Shown here piece by piece: positions 16,562 to 25,897 of a stretch of 64,000 nt of DNA; positions within the stretch are counted from its first letter, which is position 1, and every line of letters starts with the position of its first letter. The DNA is taken from assembly GCA_936911875.1 (NCBI GenBank), contig CAKZGB010000007.1, forward strand, positions 62,001 through 126,000. Reading direction: 5' to 3'. The stretch is from an uncultured Lysobacteraceae bacterium (GTDB taxonomy: Bacteria > Pseudomonadota > Gammaproteobacteria > Xanthomonadales > Xanthomonadaceae). A program made the position numbers and the translations under genes. The notes under the pieces are model-generated. The model saw only the letters and a program-made list of their open reading frames with translations, did not search any database and was not told the origin of the DNA.

Positions 16562-19426
16562 TTACTTTACGGGATTGCCGTCGGCATCCAGGATTTCGAC
16601 CGGTCCCAGATTCAGGTCGCGGATCGGCTTTTCGATCTTGGACAGGTCGCCCACCACCACCCAGACCATACGGTTCGGGTCGAAGGCTTTGGCAGCCGCG
16701 TCGATCTGGGCCGGTTGCATGGAGGCGATCACGGCGCTGCGACGGGCGATGTAGTCATCGGGACGGCCGTAGCGGACGTTGCCCATGATCATGCCCGAGA
16801 CGGCGTTGGCCACTTCGAACTGACCCGGCAGCGAACGCAGTTCGTTGGCGCGGATCTTGTCGACTTCGGCTTGCGTGACCGGCTTGCCGGCGCTTGCCAG
16901 AGCCTGCACTTCCTTGTTGGCTTCGACCAGCGACTCAGCGGTCTTGTCGATCTGAACCGGTGCACTCACCACCCACGGGCGTTGACCCAGAGCATTACGA
17001 AGGCCGGTACGGGCGCCGTAGGACCAATGCTTGTCTTCACGCAGGTTCATGTTCAGGCGCGAGGTGAACGAGCCGCCGATGACCTCGTTGGCCATGTCGA
17101 GCAGCACTTCCTTTTCATCGCCGCTCGGCGGCACTTGCAGCTGGCCGCCAAAGATATTGGCTTGCACAGCGCCCGGCTGATCGATCAGATACACCTTGGT
17201 CGAAGCCGGACGTTCCACGGCCACCGTGTTGGCGGCTTGCGGTGCGGTGCCCGTGCCCTTCCAGGTGCCGAAGTACTTGTTCAACTTGGGCACGATTTCG
17301 TTGAGGGTGGTGTCACCCACGACGACGAGGGTCGAGCCTTCGGGGCGTACATAGTTGGCCACGTATTGCAGCAGATCGGCGCGAGTCAGCTTGGCGGCCG
17401 TGCTTTCATAACCGGTACCCGAGAACGGAATGCCGTATGCGTTGTCCTTACCGAACAGCACGACCGGCAGCACGCGCGAAGCGGCGCTACCCGGGCTGGC
17501 CTTTTCAGAGCGGATGCCCGACAGCCAGGTGGCCTGCACGCGATCGACTTCCTTCTGATCGAAACGCGGACGTTGCAGCATGTCAGCAAACAGGGCCAGC
17601 GACGGATCTAGCTGATCCTTCATGGCCGACATCGAAGCGGTGGAACCGTCGAGCGAGGCACCGGCACCCATCACCGCACCCAAAGCTTCGGCCTTGGAAG
17701 CGAATGCCAGCGAATCGAGATTGCCCGCACCCTCATCGAGCAGGCCGAGGGCCATGTTGGCCACGCCCAGCTTGTCCTTGGGATCGGAGGCGAAGCCGCC
17801 GTTGAACATCCAGTTGAAGTTGATGACCGGAATTTCGTGACGTTGCGCCAGGATCACTTGCGTGCCGTTGGCCAGCGTGGCGCGTTCCAGCTTCGGCAGC
17901 TTCAGCTGCGGGAACTCGGTCGGAACGATGACGCCCTTGCTGCGATCCACGTCCGAAGGCGTGACTTTGTACTGAGCCGAGACCGGCGGCAGGGTGATCG
18001 GCTTGGCGGCGACTGCAGGTTCTTCGACCAGCGGAGTGCGCTTGCCCTTGTTCACGACGATGGTATGGCTGCCGTTACCCAGCAGGTACTTGCGACCGAC
18101 GGCTTGCAGATCGGCCTTGGTCGCGGTGTCGTAAGCCTTGATCGAATCCTTGTAGCAGCCCGGATTGTTTTCGTAGATGGCACATGCGGCCAGCACGTCG
18201 GCCTTGCCGCCGAAGCCACCGATGCGCTCAACGCCACGCACGAAGCCGGCGCGAGCCGAACCGCGAGCCCGTTCGAGTTCTTCGGCGGTCGGGCCTTCCT
18301 TGATCAGACGATTGAGTTCTTCGTCGATGATTTTTTCGACGCGGGCCGGATCGACGCCCTCTTTCAGCGCGGCGTTGATCATGAACATCGACGACAGCTG
18401 TGCGCCGCTCACGCTGGTGCCGACGCTATCGACCAGCTTTTCTTCGTGGACCAGACGCTTGTCCAGTCGCGAGCTCTTGGAGCCGCCGAGCACCGACGAC
18501 AGCAGATCCAGACGATCAGAATCGCGGCTGGTCACTGCAGCCACCGGCCAGGCGCGGAAGATGCGCACTTGCGGGACGTTGTCCTCGATGACTTGGCGGG
18601 TGTTGCTGCGCTTGGGCACGTTGACGGCCGGTTGCTTCAGCGTCGGGGTGGCCGGAATGTCGCCGAAGTACTTCATGGTCAGTTGCTTGGCGCGGGCGAC
18701 ATCGATGTCACCGGCCAGCACCAGCACCGCATTGTTCGGGCCGTACCAGGAACGGAACCAGTTCTTGACGTCTTCAAGCGAGGCCGCGTTGAGATCGTTC
18801 ATCGAACCGATGGTGGTGTGGTGATACGGGTGACCCTTCGGGTACACGTTTTCCGAGAGCAGGTAACGCAGCTGGCCGTAAGGCTGATTTTCGCCTTGGC
18901 GCTTTTCGTTCTGGACGACGCCGCGTTGCTCATCGAGCGTTTTCTGATCGATGGCACCCAACAGGTGGCCCATGCGATCGGACTCCATCCACAGCGCCAT
19001 ATCCAGCGCCGTGGTCGGCACGTTCTGGAAGTAATTAGTGCGGTCGGAGTTGGTTGTACCGTTCATGTCGGTGGCGCCGACCTGTTCGAACGGCTCAAAG
19101 TACTCGCCCTTGTGGTTCTCGGAACCGTTGAACATCAGGTGTTCGAACAAGTGGGCGAAGCCGCTGCGGCCCGCCGGCTCATCTTTGGAACCCACGTGAT
19201 ACCACACGTTGACGGCCACGATCGGCGCTTTGCGATCGGTGTGCACAATGACGCGCAGGCCATTAGGCAGGGTGAACTGCTCATACGGAATATCAACAGT
19301 GGACTTGGCGGCGGCCTTCGTCGCAGCCTTCGGTGCGGCATCGGCAACAGACGGAGCCAGCGTGGCAACGCCCAAGCCGGCAATCACGGCCAAAGCGAGG
19401 CCACTCAAACGGGGAGCATGATTCAT
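16562..19426 (-). CDS. Secreted M16-family (insulinase-like) zinc peptidase
   Basis: A 954-residue protein with a cleavable signal peptide (about residues 1-31, ending SVADAA) and two tandem M16 halves. The inverted zinc motif HLFEH is at 92-96, with the downstream Glu of the motif provided near EQRGVVQNEKRQ. The second half (about 510-950) lacks HxxEH and is expected to be the inactive clamp half, as in pitrilysin-type peptidases. It probably degrades peptides in the periplasm. It lies 101 bases upstream of oleA in the same direction, with no sign of functional linkage. Confidence 0.92.
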   Translation of the reverse strand: MNHAPRLSGLALAVIAGLGVATLAPSVADAAPKAATKAAAKSTVDIPYEQFTLPNGLRVIVHTDRKAPIVAVNVWYHVGSKDEPAGRSGFAHLFEHLMFNGSENHKGEYFEPFEQVGATDMNGTTNSDRTNYFQNVPTTALDMALWMESDRMGHLLGAIDQKTLDEQRGVVQNEKRQGENQPYGQLRYLLSENVYPKGHPYHHTTIGSMNDLNAASLEDVKNWFRSWYGPNNAVLVLAGDIDVARAKQLTMKYFGDIPATPTLKQPAVNVPKRSNTRQVIEDNVPQVRIFRAWPVAAVTSRDSDRLDLLSSVLGGSKSSRLDKRLVHEEKLVDSVGTSVSGAQLSSMFMINAALKEGVDPARVEKIIDEELNRLIKEGPTAEELERARGSARAGFVRGVERIGGFGGKADVLAACAIYENNPGCYKDSIKAYDTATKADLQAVGRKYLLGNGSHTIVVNKGKRTPLVEEPAVAAKPITLPPVSAQYKVTPSDVDRSKGVIVPTEFPQLKLPKLERATLANGTQVILAQRHEIPVINFNWMFNGGFASDPKDKLGVANMALGLLDEGAGNLDSLAFASKAEALGAVMGAGASLDGSTASMSAMKDQLDPSLALFADMLQRPRFDQKEVDRVQATWLSGIRSEKASPGSAASRVLPVVLFGKDNAYGIPFSGTGYESTAAKLTRADLLQYVANYVRPEGSTLVVVGDTTLNEIVPKLNKYFGTWKGTGTAPQAANTVAVERPASTKVYLIDQPGAVQANIFGGQLQVPPSGDEKEVLLDMANEVIGGSFTSRLNMNLREDKHWSYGARTGLRNALGQRPWVVSAPVQIDKTAESLVEANKEVQALASAGKPVTQAEVDKIRANELRSLPGQFEVANAVSGMIMGNVRYGRPDDYIARRSAVIASMQPAQIDAAAKAFDPNRMVWVVVGDLSKIEKPIRDLNLGPVEILDADGNPVK

Positions 19427-19559
19427 TGCAGTTCAACCCTAAATTAGAAAGTGCAAGCAAGTGTCTGCCTGGCGGCCGACACGCAGACCTCACTATAAGT
19501 GCTGGGCCTTTGCACGGGCTATGGGCCTAAAGTCACGGTTGGCGCTTCATAATAGGAGA

Positions 19560-20039
19560 ATGTTTCATGTCGTCCTGTTCGAACCCGAGATCCCACCCAA
19601 CACCGGCAATGTGATCCGGCTGTGTGCCAACACGGGTGCGCAGCTGCATCTGGTCGAGCCGTTGGGCTTTCCGATTGATCACAAGCAGATGCGTCGTGCA
19701 GGGCTCGATTATCACGAGTTCGCGCGGATGCAGGTCCATCCTTCGCTCGAATCGGCACTCGAATTTATTGCCGCCGCCGAGGGGCATCCGCCGCGCGTGT
19801 TTGCGTTATCGACCAAGGGTTCGTCGCGACCGGATCAGATCGCGTTTGTAGCAGGCGATGTGTTTCTGTTCGGACCTGAGACACGCGGGCTACCGGCGGA
19901 GCTGCTGGAGTCTATTCCCGCGACGCAACGGTTGCGCCTTCCGATGCGGCCCGACAATCGCTCATTGAATTTGTCCAACACCGTGGCCGTGATGGTGTAC
20001 GAGGCGTGGCGTCAGCACGGTTACGAAGGCGGTCTTTGA
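19560..20039 (+). CDS. trmL: tRNA (cytidine/uridine-34 2'-O)-methyltransferase
   Basis: A 159-residue SPOUT methyltransferase that methylates the wobble-base ribose of tRNA-Leu. The N-terminus MFHVVLFEPEIPPNTGNVIR and LCANTGAQLHLVEPLGF are TrmL hallmarks; the knot region is LFGPETRGLP followed by LPMRPDNRSLNLSNTVAVMVYEA. The frame is open from 19461, but the ATG at 19560 gives the family N-terminus. AGGAGA directly abuts this ATG, an unusually short spacing for a ribosome binding site. It is divergent from the M16 peptidase gene. Confidence 0.95.
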   Translation: MFHVVLFEPEIPPNTGNVIRLCANTGAQLHLVEPLGFPIDHKQMRRAGLDYHEFARMQVHPSLESALEFIAAAEGHPPRVFALSTKGSSRPDQIAFVAGDVFLFGPETRGLPAELLESIPATQRLRLPMRPDNRSLNLSNTVAVMVYEAWRQHGYEGGL

Positions 20040-20127
20040 GCCATTGTTATAGCGATGGCGTATCGCGCTGCCGTTTTTGCTGTGCGTGAAATTGTTAAAA
20101 ACCCTTGAAATTAGGCCTGCATGGAAG

Positions 20128-20233
20128 CTGAATTCACATTTGTGGAATTCAGAGTTCATTAAATGCGCAACTGGATACTGGGACCTGTCGACGAAGTATG
20201 TCTTTGTCGATTGTCGGATCACTCGACGATCCG
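20128..20233 (+). promoter_or_regulatory. Leader region of ax21 with two inverted repeats
   Basis: The 224 bases between trmL and ax21 hold two inverted repeats. The first, at 20128-20152, pairs CTGAATTCACA with TGTGGAATTCAG (one extra base). The second, at 20215-20233, is CGGATC-ACTCGAC-GATCCG. They could be operators or hairpins in the 5' leader of the mRNA; no U-run follows either, so they do not look like terminators. I could not assign a convincing -35/-10 pair. Confidence 0.4.
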
Positions 20234-20263
20234 GCTCACTTTTGAAATGTGAGGTTTTACATC

Positions 20264-20818
20264 ATGAAGCGTTCTTTGATTGCACTGACCCTGGCCGCCG
20301 CTCTGCCGTTCTCGGCTATGGCTGCTGACGGCATCAGCTACAACTACGTCGAAGGCGGCTACGCCCGCACCAACGCCGATGGCGGCGCCGACGCAGACGG
20401 CTGGGCACTGAAGGGCTCGGGCGCAATTTCTCCGAACTTCCACCTGTTCGGCGGTTACGATCAGCAAAAGATCGATAACACCGACGTGAAGCTCAAGCAC
20501 GCCCAAGCCGGTGTCGGTTACAACCGCGCCATCACGACTTCGACCGACTTCGTGACCAAGGTTGCCTATGAAAACTACAAGGCTACCGGTTACAAGCAAG
20601 ACGGTTACAGCGTTGAAGGCGGCGTGAAGAGCCGTCTGGCTCCGAACTTCATCGGCTCGGCTTCGCTGGGTTATGAAGACGGCGACAACGTGGACGGCGA
20701 CGTCTACGGCCGCCTGGGTGCCGAAGTGAAGTTCACTCCGAACTGGTCGGTCGCCGGCGATGTCAAGATCGCTGACGGCGCCACCGGCTTCTTTGTGGGC
20801 CCCCGCTACACGTTCTAA
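20264..20818 (+). CDS. ax21: Ax21-family outer membrane beta-barrel protein
   Basis: A 184-residue secreted protein with a clear signal peptide (MKRSLIALTL to about residue 21) and alternating beta strands ending in the aromatic C-terminus PRYTF, an outer membrane insertion signal. YNYVEGGYARTNADGGADADGW, HLFGGYDQQK and the late YGRLGAEVKFTPNWSVAGDVK match Ax21 proteins of Xanthomonas. The in-vivo role of the family is debated; outer-membrane or vesicle association is the safe statement. GAGG precedes the ATG. A strong terminator follows, so the gene is probably monocistronic and well expressed. Confidence 0.88.
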   Translation: MKRSLIALTLAAALPFSAMAADGISYNYVEGGYARTNADGGADADGWALKGSGAISPNFHLFGGYDQQKIDNTDVKLKHAQAGVGYNRAITTSTDFVTKVAYENYKATGYKQDGYSVEGGVKSRLAPNFIGSASLGYEDGDNVDGDVYGRLGAEVKFTPNWSVAGDVKIADGATGFFVGPRYTF

Positions 20819-20843
20819 GCGTGTAAGTTAGCGACAAGCTAAG

Positions 20844-20874
20844 CGGCCCCGGATTCGTCCGGGGCCGTTTTTTT
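20844..20874 (+). terminator. Intrinsic terminator of ax21
   Basis: A GC-rich perfect stem, CGGCCCCGGA with TCCGGGGCCG (20844-20867), encloses a 4-base loop TTCG and runs into seven T residues. It begins 25 bases after the ax21 stop. Confidence 0.93.
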
Positions 20875-20976
20875 GTCGCGCGTTCCGCTTTCGCGTTACG
20901 CATCGCTTAAGGGTCCCGCAACCAAGTTTGGTAGTCTAGAGCTCTAGTCTTTCACTCATCGTTTCGGGGTTGTTTC

Positions 20977-21588
20977 ATGCGCAATCGTTCGCCGGTCTTC
21001 GTAATGCTCGCCACTGCGGGTCTTGCCGTTTCGCTGTTTGGCTGTTCGCGGACGCCCTCGCAAGCCGATGCCGATGCGCAGGCTGCCGCTGCAGTCGAGC
21101 CGCCTCCGGTTGAGGAACCCTTTGCGGTCGAAGAAGCTCCGTTAGGCGAAGAAGCCATGGTGCAAAATCCGTCCGATGGCACCACCACTGCGCCGGATGC
21201 TACCGCTGCTGCCGCGCCCGCAGCGCCTTCGACAGGTGCCGCGACTGCTACACAACCGGCGACTCCGGCCGCGGATGCGCCCGACAATTCCAAGGTCAAG
21301 TCGACCAACTTTAAGGCGTACGGCAACGAGCCGTTCTGGAATGCGCAAGTCGACAACGGCATGGTGCTGTTTGCCACGCTTGAGAATCAGGATGGCGTGA
21401 TGCTGACCGCCAGGCGCAGTGGCGAGGGCAACAAGGTCGTGTATTCCGGTGAAAATGCCGGCAAGCCCTTCTCGTTTACCTTTGTGGAGCGCAAATGTCT
21501 GGACAGCATGTCCGGCCGGCCGTTCAACTATTGGGTCAGCGCCTCGGTTGATGGCCGCACCATGACCGGCTGCGCCAAGGGCGAATAA
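20977..21588 (+). CDS. Lipoprotein with a COG3650-like domain
   Basis: A 203-residue predicted outer-membrane or periplasmic lipoprotein. The signal peptide ends in the lipobox LFGC (cysteine near residue 23). A linker of about 80 residues rich in Ala, Pro and Glu follows. The C-terminal domain has YGNEPFWNAQV, FVERKCLDSMSGRPFNYWVSASVDGRTMTGCA, which is the COG3650 pattern with two cysteines likely to form a disulfide. The function of the family is not known to me. It stands alone between two terminators. Confidence 0.75.
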   Translation: MRNRSPVFVMLATAGLAVSLFGCSRTPSQADADAQAAAAVEPPPVEEPFAVEEAPLGEEAMVQNPSDGTTTAPDATAAAAPAAPSTGAATATQPATPAADAPDNSKVKSTNFKAYGNEPFWNAQVDNGMVLFATLENQDGVMLTARRSGEGNKVVYSGENAGKPFSFTFVERKCLDSMSGRPFNYWVSASVDGRTMTGCAKGE

Positions 21589-21601
21589 GGACTGAAATAG
21601 A

Positions 21602-21631
21602 AACGCCGCCAAAAATTTGGCGGCGTTTTTT
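21602..21631. terminator. Bidirectional intrinsic terminator
   Basis: A perfect 12-base stem, AACGCCGCCAAA with TTTGGCGGCGTT, with a 2-base loop, ends in six T residues on the plus strand. It lies between the convergent lipoprotein and CPBP protease genes; the A-rich left flank gives only a short U-run in the other direction. Confidence 0.9.
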
Positions 21632-21648
21632 ATGTCCGGTGCTCGGTG

Positions 21649-22401
21649 TCAGCCGACGCCGAGACTGATCAGCATCAGCGAGCTGAAGTTATTGAACGCA
21701 TGCATCGCAATCGGCACGCCGATGGAGTTGGTGCGATGGCGCGCAAGGCCTAACAGGATGCCCATCACAAAGATCATAAAGATCGGGTACCAGTCGTACT
21801 GCAGATGGATGACGGCCCACAACACCGAGGTCAGCACAATCGCGCCATTGACACCCAGTCGGCTGTTCGCCAATCCCTTGTAGAGAAAGCCGCGGAAAAA
21901 CAGCTCTTCAAAGATCGGAGCCAGCGCCGCAACGGCAATGAACAACATTACCTTGTTGTTGGCACTGCTAAAGACGCCTTGCGTAAAAGCGTCAGCGGAC
22001 TTTTCGTTCATGGACTCGCCGATCAGACCCAGCACGACCACGGCAATGGCCATGATCGCAATCCACTTCACGTACTGGCGAAGGGTCGCACTGTGCAATG
22101 CCAGATAATCGCGAATGGTGCTGCCGCGCTTGAGCTTGATCACCAGCAGCATCAGCGGCACTGTCACGATAAAGGCCAGCAGCGTGGCCATGATCAGCAC
22201 ATTGCCGTTACTAACGAGTTCAGGCAGCATGCGTTCCAGATCCTGCGCAGTCGGCGTGCCCTGCGAGGTATCAATGCCGGCCCCCAGCGCACCCACTGTT
22301 TGTGCAATGGAGAACACGCCGAACAGCACGATGCCCCACAAGGTGGTGCCGAGTACGCCCCAATGCGGGCGATTGGATACAGGTGTCGTCATGTCATTCA
22401 T
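21649..22401 (-). CDS. CPBP-family intramembrane glutamic/metallo protease
   Basis: A 250-residue polytopic membrane protein with about seven or eight helices. The CPBP (Abi/Rce1-like) motifs are EELFFRGFLYKGL near residue 168 and the histidine in WAVIHLQYDW near 193. These proteins cleave substrates in or near the membrane, but bacterial members rarely have a known substrate. The start overlaps the stop of the small membrane protein gene by 8 bases, so the two are probably co-translated. Confidence 0.88.
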   Translation of the reverse strand: MNDMTTPVSNRPHWGVLGTTLWGIVLFGVFSIAQTVGALGAGIDTSQGTPTAQDLERMLPELVSNGNVLIMATLLAFIVTVPLMLLVIKLKRGSTIRDYLALHSATLRQYVKWIAIMAIAVVVLGLIGESMNEKSADAFTQGVFSSANNKVMLFIAVAALAPIFEELFFRGFLYKGLANSRLGVNGAIVLTSVLWAVIHLQYDWYPIFMIFVMGILLGLARHRTNSIGVPIAMHAFNNFSSLMLISLGVG

Positions 22402-22759
22402 TCGGTTTTGGATTCCGTTGCGCCAGGCGCTGTTCGATGTGCGCGTCGGCCTCTTTGCGGGTAAGGTAGCGACCGAACTCCATCGCCAGAATGATGGTCA
22501 GAATGGGCATCAGCACGCGGTCGGGTCCGGTCGTGTGCAGAAACAGCCAGATTCCGTAGCCAAGCGCTGCCAGAAAGGCGAGCGCCGTCAGCTTGTTGGC
22601 GGCCATGGTGTTGTAGATTTCTGCGCGAAATAGCGCTCTGGCCTGCAGTCGGCTCAGGCCGGAGCGCTCGGCAAGGCGTTTGATTGCGGATTGGTCGCTG
22701 ATAAAGCGCACCAGGATGATAACGGCGAGTGCCGCGGTCATAAGCAAAAGTCGAGTCAT
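22394..22759 (-). CDS. Small membrane protein of unknown function
   Basis: About 121 residues beginning MTRLLLMTAALAVIILVRF, with one N-terminal helix and two more hydrophobic segments near residues 55-72 and 77-92, and a charged C-terminus (TRKEADAHIEQRLAQRN). The middle has a soluble helix, RLAERSGLSRLQARALFRAEIYNT. The frame is open to 22816, but the internal ATG at 22759 puts the helix at the N-terminus. It overlaps the CPBP protease gene and is divergent from the MaoC gene. I do not recognise the family. Confidence 0.65.
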   Translation of the reverse strand: MTRLLLMTAALAVIILVRFISDQSAIKRLAERSGLSRLQARALFRAEIYNTMAANKLTALAFLAALGYGIWLFLHTTGPDRVLMPILTIILAMEFGRYLTRKEADAHIEQRLAQRNPKPNE

Positions 22760-22829
22760 GGAACTATTGTGCCTGATCCGCCGTGAGGACAGGCTTACAA
22801 TGCAGGTTGGATTCACGAACTCTGCAGCT

Positions 22830-23276
22830 ATGGGCCTTTATCTCGAAGATTTTGAAGTCGGCATGACATTTTTCAGCGGCACCTACCCGCCGCTCACCGC
22901 CACGCAGATCGTCGAATTTGCATCGGAGTTTGATCCGCAGCCGTTCCATCTCGATCCGATCGCTGCACGCGACACGTTTTTCGGCGGCCTGGCAGCCAGC
23001 GGGTGGCATACGGCTGCCATCTCGATGCGTCTGCTGGTTCAGACCGTTCCGGTTCAAGGCGGACTGATCGGCGCCGGCAGTGAATTGGCCTGGCCTCTAC
23101 CCGTGCGTCCCGGTGATGTATTGCGTCTTGTGGTCACTGTGCAAAACGTGCGCGGCTCCATGTCCAAGCCCGACCGCGGCTATATCGTTGTACAGATGGA
23201 AACGCTCAACCAGAACGATGAGGTTGTACAGCGAGGCAAAGCCCGCATGCTCGCCTTTAAAAAGCCGACGGCCTAA
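22830..23276 (+). CDS. MaoC-like hotdog dehydratase
   Basis: A 148-residue MaoC-domain protein resembling (R)-specific enoyl-CoA hydratases. The hydratase-2 motif is recognisable in EFDPQPFHLDPIAARDTFFGGLAASGWHTA, with the catalytic Asp and His. The C-terminal strands include RPGDVLRLVVTVQNVR. I start at the ATG at 22830 (MGLYLEDFEVG); earlier in-frame ATGs lie at 22800 and before. It converges with the DUF2130 gene with no gap at all: its stop codon is adjacent to the other gene's stop. Confidence 0.87.
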   Translation: MGLYLEDFEVGMTFFSGTYPPLTATQIVEFASEFDPQPFHLDPIAARDTFFGGLAASGWHTAAISMRLLVQTVPVQGGLIGAGSELAWPLPVRPGDVLRLVVTVQNVRGSMSKPDRGYIVVQMETLNQNDEVVQRGKARMLAFKKPTA

Positions 23277-24500
23277 TTAGTCGGCGGCGTCCTCGACCGC
23301 GCCTGGCAGCTGCATGTCCGCCTTGCGGGCATCGGCAAACTTCTGCTTCATGGTCGGGTTCCGGTGCGTCAGGCGCTTGATCGTCACATCCTGCGCCTTG
23401 TCATTGGCCAGTCGCAGGTTGTTGCCGGCACTTAGCAGCGCGTCCTTCGTCTTTTGCAGATTCGCAATGGACTTGTCGATTTCATCGATGGCCTTCTGGA
23501 ACTGCTTGGACGCCAGGTCGTAGTTGCGGCTGAATGCGCCCTTGAATTTCTCGAGCTTGTCTTCGAAGTTGGTGATGTCGATGTTTTGCGCCCGCACCAG
23601 TGCCAGCTCGGTCTTGTACTGCGCCGAGTTCTGCGCGGCATTGCGGAGCAAGGTGATCATCGGCACAAAGAACTGCGGCCGCACAACGTACATCTTGGGA
23701 TAGCGGTGCGACATGTCGACGATGCCGGAGTTGTACAGCTCGCTTTCCGGTTCCAGCCGCGACACCAGCACCGCATACTCGCATCCCTTCTCGACGCGGT
23801 CGCGATCCAGTTCCTTTAAAAAGTCCTCGTTCTTTTTCTTGGTCGCGGTGCGGTCGTCTTCGTTCTTCATGTCAAACATGATCGAGACGTACTCGGTCCC
23901 CGCTTCGTCATAATCCCGATAGATGTAGTCGCCCTTGCTGCCGCTGCGCGCATCGTTGTCTTTTTCAAAATAGGCGCGCGGAAATGCGGTAGCGCGAAGG
24001 CGGTTGAATTCCGTCTCGCAGTGCTGCTCCAGCGTCTCACCCACCATCTTGGTGGAGAGCTTGGCTTTCATGTCGCGCAGTCGGACGATCTCTTCTTCGC
24101 GATCTTTCAGGCGCAGCTCGTAATGAGCTTTGAGCTCCTGTTCGGACACCGACTTCTGCAGCTCGGTGGTCGACAGTTTGCCGCGCAACTCATCACGCTC
24201 CTTTTCGATGGCGTTAACGGCCTGCACAACGGCCAGCTGGCGTTGTGTATCAAACGAAGCCAACTGTCCTTTGAGCTGCATGATCTCCTGCTGCAAGGCT
24301 GAGACCGATTGCTGTTGCAACGTTGCCTGGCGCGCGCGTTCCAGCTCGAGCGCGTTTGCCTTATCGCGCTCCGCCATTTCGAGGCGCTCATGCAGTTGCT
24401 TGTCGAATTCCTTATCGCGCACTTGCTTAAGCAAGTCAGCGTAGCCTGACTCGTCGACCTTGAACGCCTTATGGCAATGCGGACAGATAATTTCATTCAT
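23277..24500 (-). CDS. DUF2130 (COG4487) coiled-coil protein
   Basis: A 407-residue protein. The N-terminus CPHCHKAF is a small zinc-ribbon-like motif, followed by a coiled coil of about 150 residues (roughly 30-160) and then the DUF2130 domain, with GDYIYRDYDEAGTEYVSIMFDMKNE and DRDRVEKGCEYAVLVSRLE. A second helical, Lys-rich region closes the protein. Its function is not established; the domain has a look reminiscent of restriction-endonuclease-like folds, but I claim no activity. It is 26 bases upstream of the mnmE stop, in the same direction. Confidence 0.85.
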   Translation of the reverse strand: MNEIICPHCHKAFKVDESGYADLLKQVRDKEFDKQLHERLEMAERDKANALELERARQATLQQQSVSALQQEIMQLKGQLASFDTQRQLAVVQAVNAIEKERDELRGKLSTTELQKSVSEQELKAHYELRLKDREEEIVRLRDMKAKLSTKMVGETLEQHCETEFNRLRATAFPRAYFEKDNDARSGSKGDYIYRDYDEAGTEYVSIMFDMKNEDDRTATKKKNEDFLKELDRDRVEKGCEYAVLVSRLEPESELYNSGIVDMSHRYPKMYVVRPQFFVPMITLLRNAAQNSAQYKTELALVRAQNIDITNFEDKLEKFKGAFSRNYDLASKQFQKAIDEIDKSIANLQKTKDALLSAGNNLRLANDKAQDVTIKRLTHRNPTMKQKFADARKADMQLPGAVEDAAD

Positions 24501-24526
24501 CTGTTGAATTCTACGTGGAGCGGCGC

Positions 24527-25897
24527 TTATTTGCCGATGCAGAAGGAGCTGAAAATATGTCCCAGCAGTTCATCGGGCGAGATGCGGCCGGTCAGTTCGC
24601 CTAGCGTGTCGTGCGCAATGCGCAGAGCCTCGGCGCACAGTTCGAGATCTTCATGTGCCAGATGCATGCGTGAAGTGCCGACCCACACCTGCGTGCGCTG
24701 CAGCGCTTCGGTGTGACGGGCACGTGCCGAGAACTCGCCTTCGGACTCGGCCAGCTGTTCCACGCCGACGCTACGGGTAATCGCCTCGCGCAGTTCGCCA
24801 AGTCCCGCACCATGTTTGGCGGAGATGATGACAAACGGATCGTCGGGGAACTCTTCGCGATGGGTAAGCAAGGGTGCGGCGTCGAGCAAGTCGGACTTGT
24901 TGTAAATCCACAAGCGCTTGGCGACATCGCGTGCATCGGTGGCCACGGCCGCAATGTCCGGATGGCGTGCATCCAACACAATCAGCGCCAAGTCGGCATG
25001 CATGGCCTGGGCGCGGGCGCGGCGAATGCCTTCCTGTTCGATCGCATCGGCGGAGTCGCGCAGACCTGCGGTATCCACTAACTCGAGCGAGACGCCATCG
25101 ACGCGTACGACCTCGTGCAGCAGATCGCGCGTGGTGCCGGCAATGTCAGTGACGATGGCACGATCGTAGCCGGCCAGTGCGTTGAGCAGGGAACTCTTGC
25201 CGGCGTTCGGTGCACCGAGCAGCACGACATGCGCGCCTTCGTTGAGGCGACGACCGCGTTCGGCAGCGGCCAGCAGTTCCTCCAGCGCCGTATCGACACG
25301 AGAGAGATTGGTTTCGAGCTGACGCAGTCCGAGTGTCTCCAGCGACTCATCGACAAAATCGATGGCGGCTTCGACGTGGATGCGCGTGTTGAGCAGCAGT
25401 TGCGAGACTTCATCGACGCGACGCGAAAAGTCGCCCTGCATCGAGCGACGCGCGGCACGTGCGGCCCGCGCATCGGTGGCGTTGATCAGATCGGCGATGG
25501 CCTCGGCTTGCAGCAAGTCCATGCGGCCTTCTAAAAAGGCACGCTCGGAGAATTCCCCTGCTCGTGCGCGGCGTGCACCCAGTCGTACACACAACGCGAC
25601 AAGTTCCTGCAAGACCGCGGGTGCGCCATGTGCTTGCAGCTCGGTGACATCTTCGCCGGTAAAACTGTTGGGGCCGGGGAAATACAGACCCAAGCCATCG
25701 TCAAGGACGGTGCCCTGCTCATCGCGGAAGGCGCGATAGGTTGCAACGCGCGGCTTGAATGCGACAACGCCGCACACTCGTGCGGCGATGTCATGGGCCA
25801 ACGGGCCGGAGAGGCGGACGATGCCAACCCCTGCCGCCACCGAACCGGTGGCGACGGCAACGATGGTATCGCGGTCAGCTGACGACGACATTGCCAC
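24527..25897 (-). CDS. mnmE: tRNA modification GTPase MnmE
   Basis: With MnmG, it installs the (carboxymethyl)aminomethyl group on wobble uridine-34 of tRNAs. The N-terminal tetrahydrofolate-binding domain starts TIVAVATGSVAAGVGIVRLSG. The GTPase domain has GAPNAGKSSLLNALAG (G1), DIAGTTRD (G2), DTAG (G3) and NKSD (G4). The C-terminus ends in CIGK, the conserved cysteine motif. The gene overlaps the end of yidC by about 20 bases, completing rpmH-rnpA-yidC-mnmE. An internal ATG two codons later is an equal start choice. Confidence 0.97.
   Translation of the reverse strand: MAMSSSADRDTIVAVATGSVAAGVGIVRLSGPLAHDIAARVCGVVAFKPRVATYRAFRDEQGTVLDDGLGLYFPGPNSFTGEDVTELQAHGAPAVLQELVALCVRLGARRARAGEFSERAFLEGRMDLLQAEAIADLINATDARAARAARRSMQGDFSRRVDEVSQLLLNTRIHVEAAIDFVDESLETLGLRQLETNLSRVDTALEELLAAAERGRRLNEGAHVVLLGAPNAGKSSLLNALAGYDRAIVTDIAGTTRDLLHEVVRVDGVSLELVDTAGLRDSADAIEQEGIRRARAQAMHADLALIVLDARHPDIAAVATDARDVAKRLWIYNKSDLLDAAPLLTHREEFPDDPFVIISAKHGAGLGELREAITRSVGVEQLAESEGEFSARARHTEALQRTQVWVGTSRMHLAHEDLELCAEALRIAHDTLGELTGRISPDELLGHIFSSFCIGK

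Noticed and set aside
17837..19447. A long open frame (about 536 codons) antisense to the M16 peptidase gene
   Set aside because: It mirrors the codon bias of the GC-rich gene on the other strand; the composition (His/Arg/Gly/Asp-rich, no motif) is typical of a shadow frame.
19463..19488. GTCTGC/GCAGAC inverted repeat between the M16 peptidase and trmL
   Set aside because: Short arms with a 14-base spacer and no further support; too weak to list.
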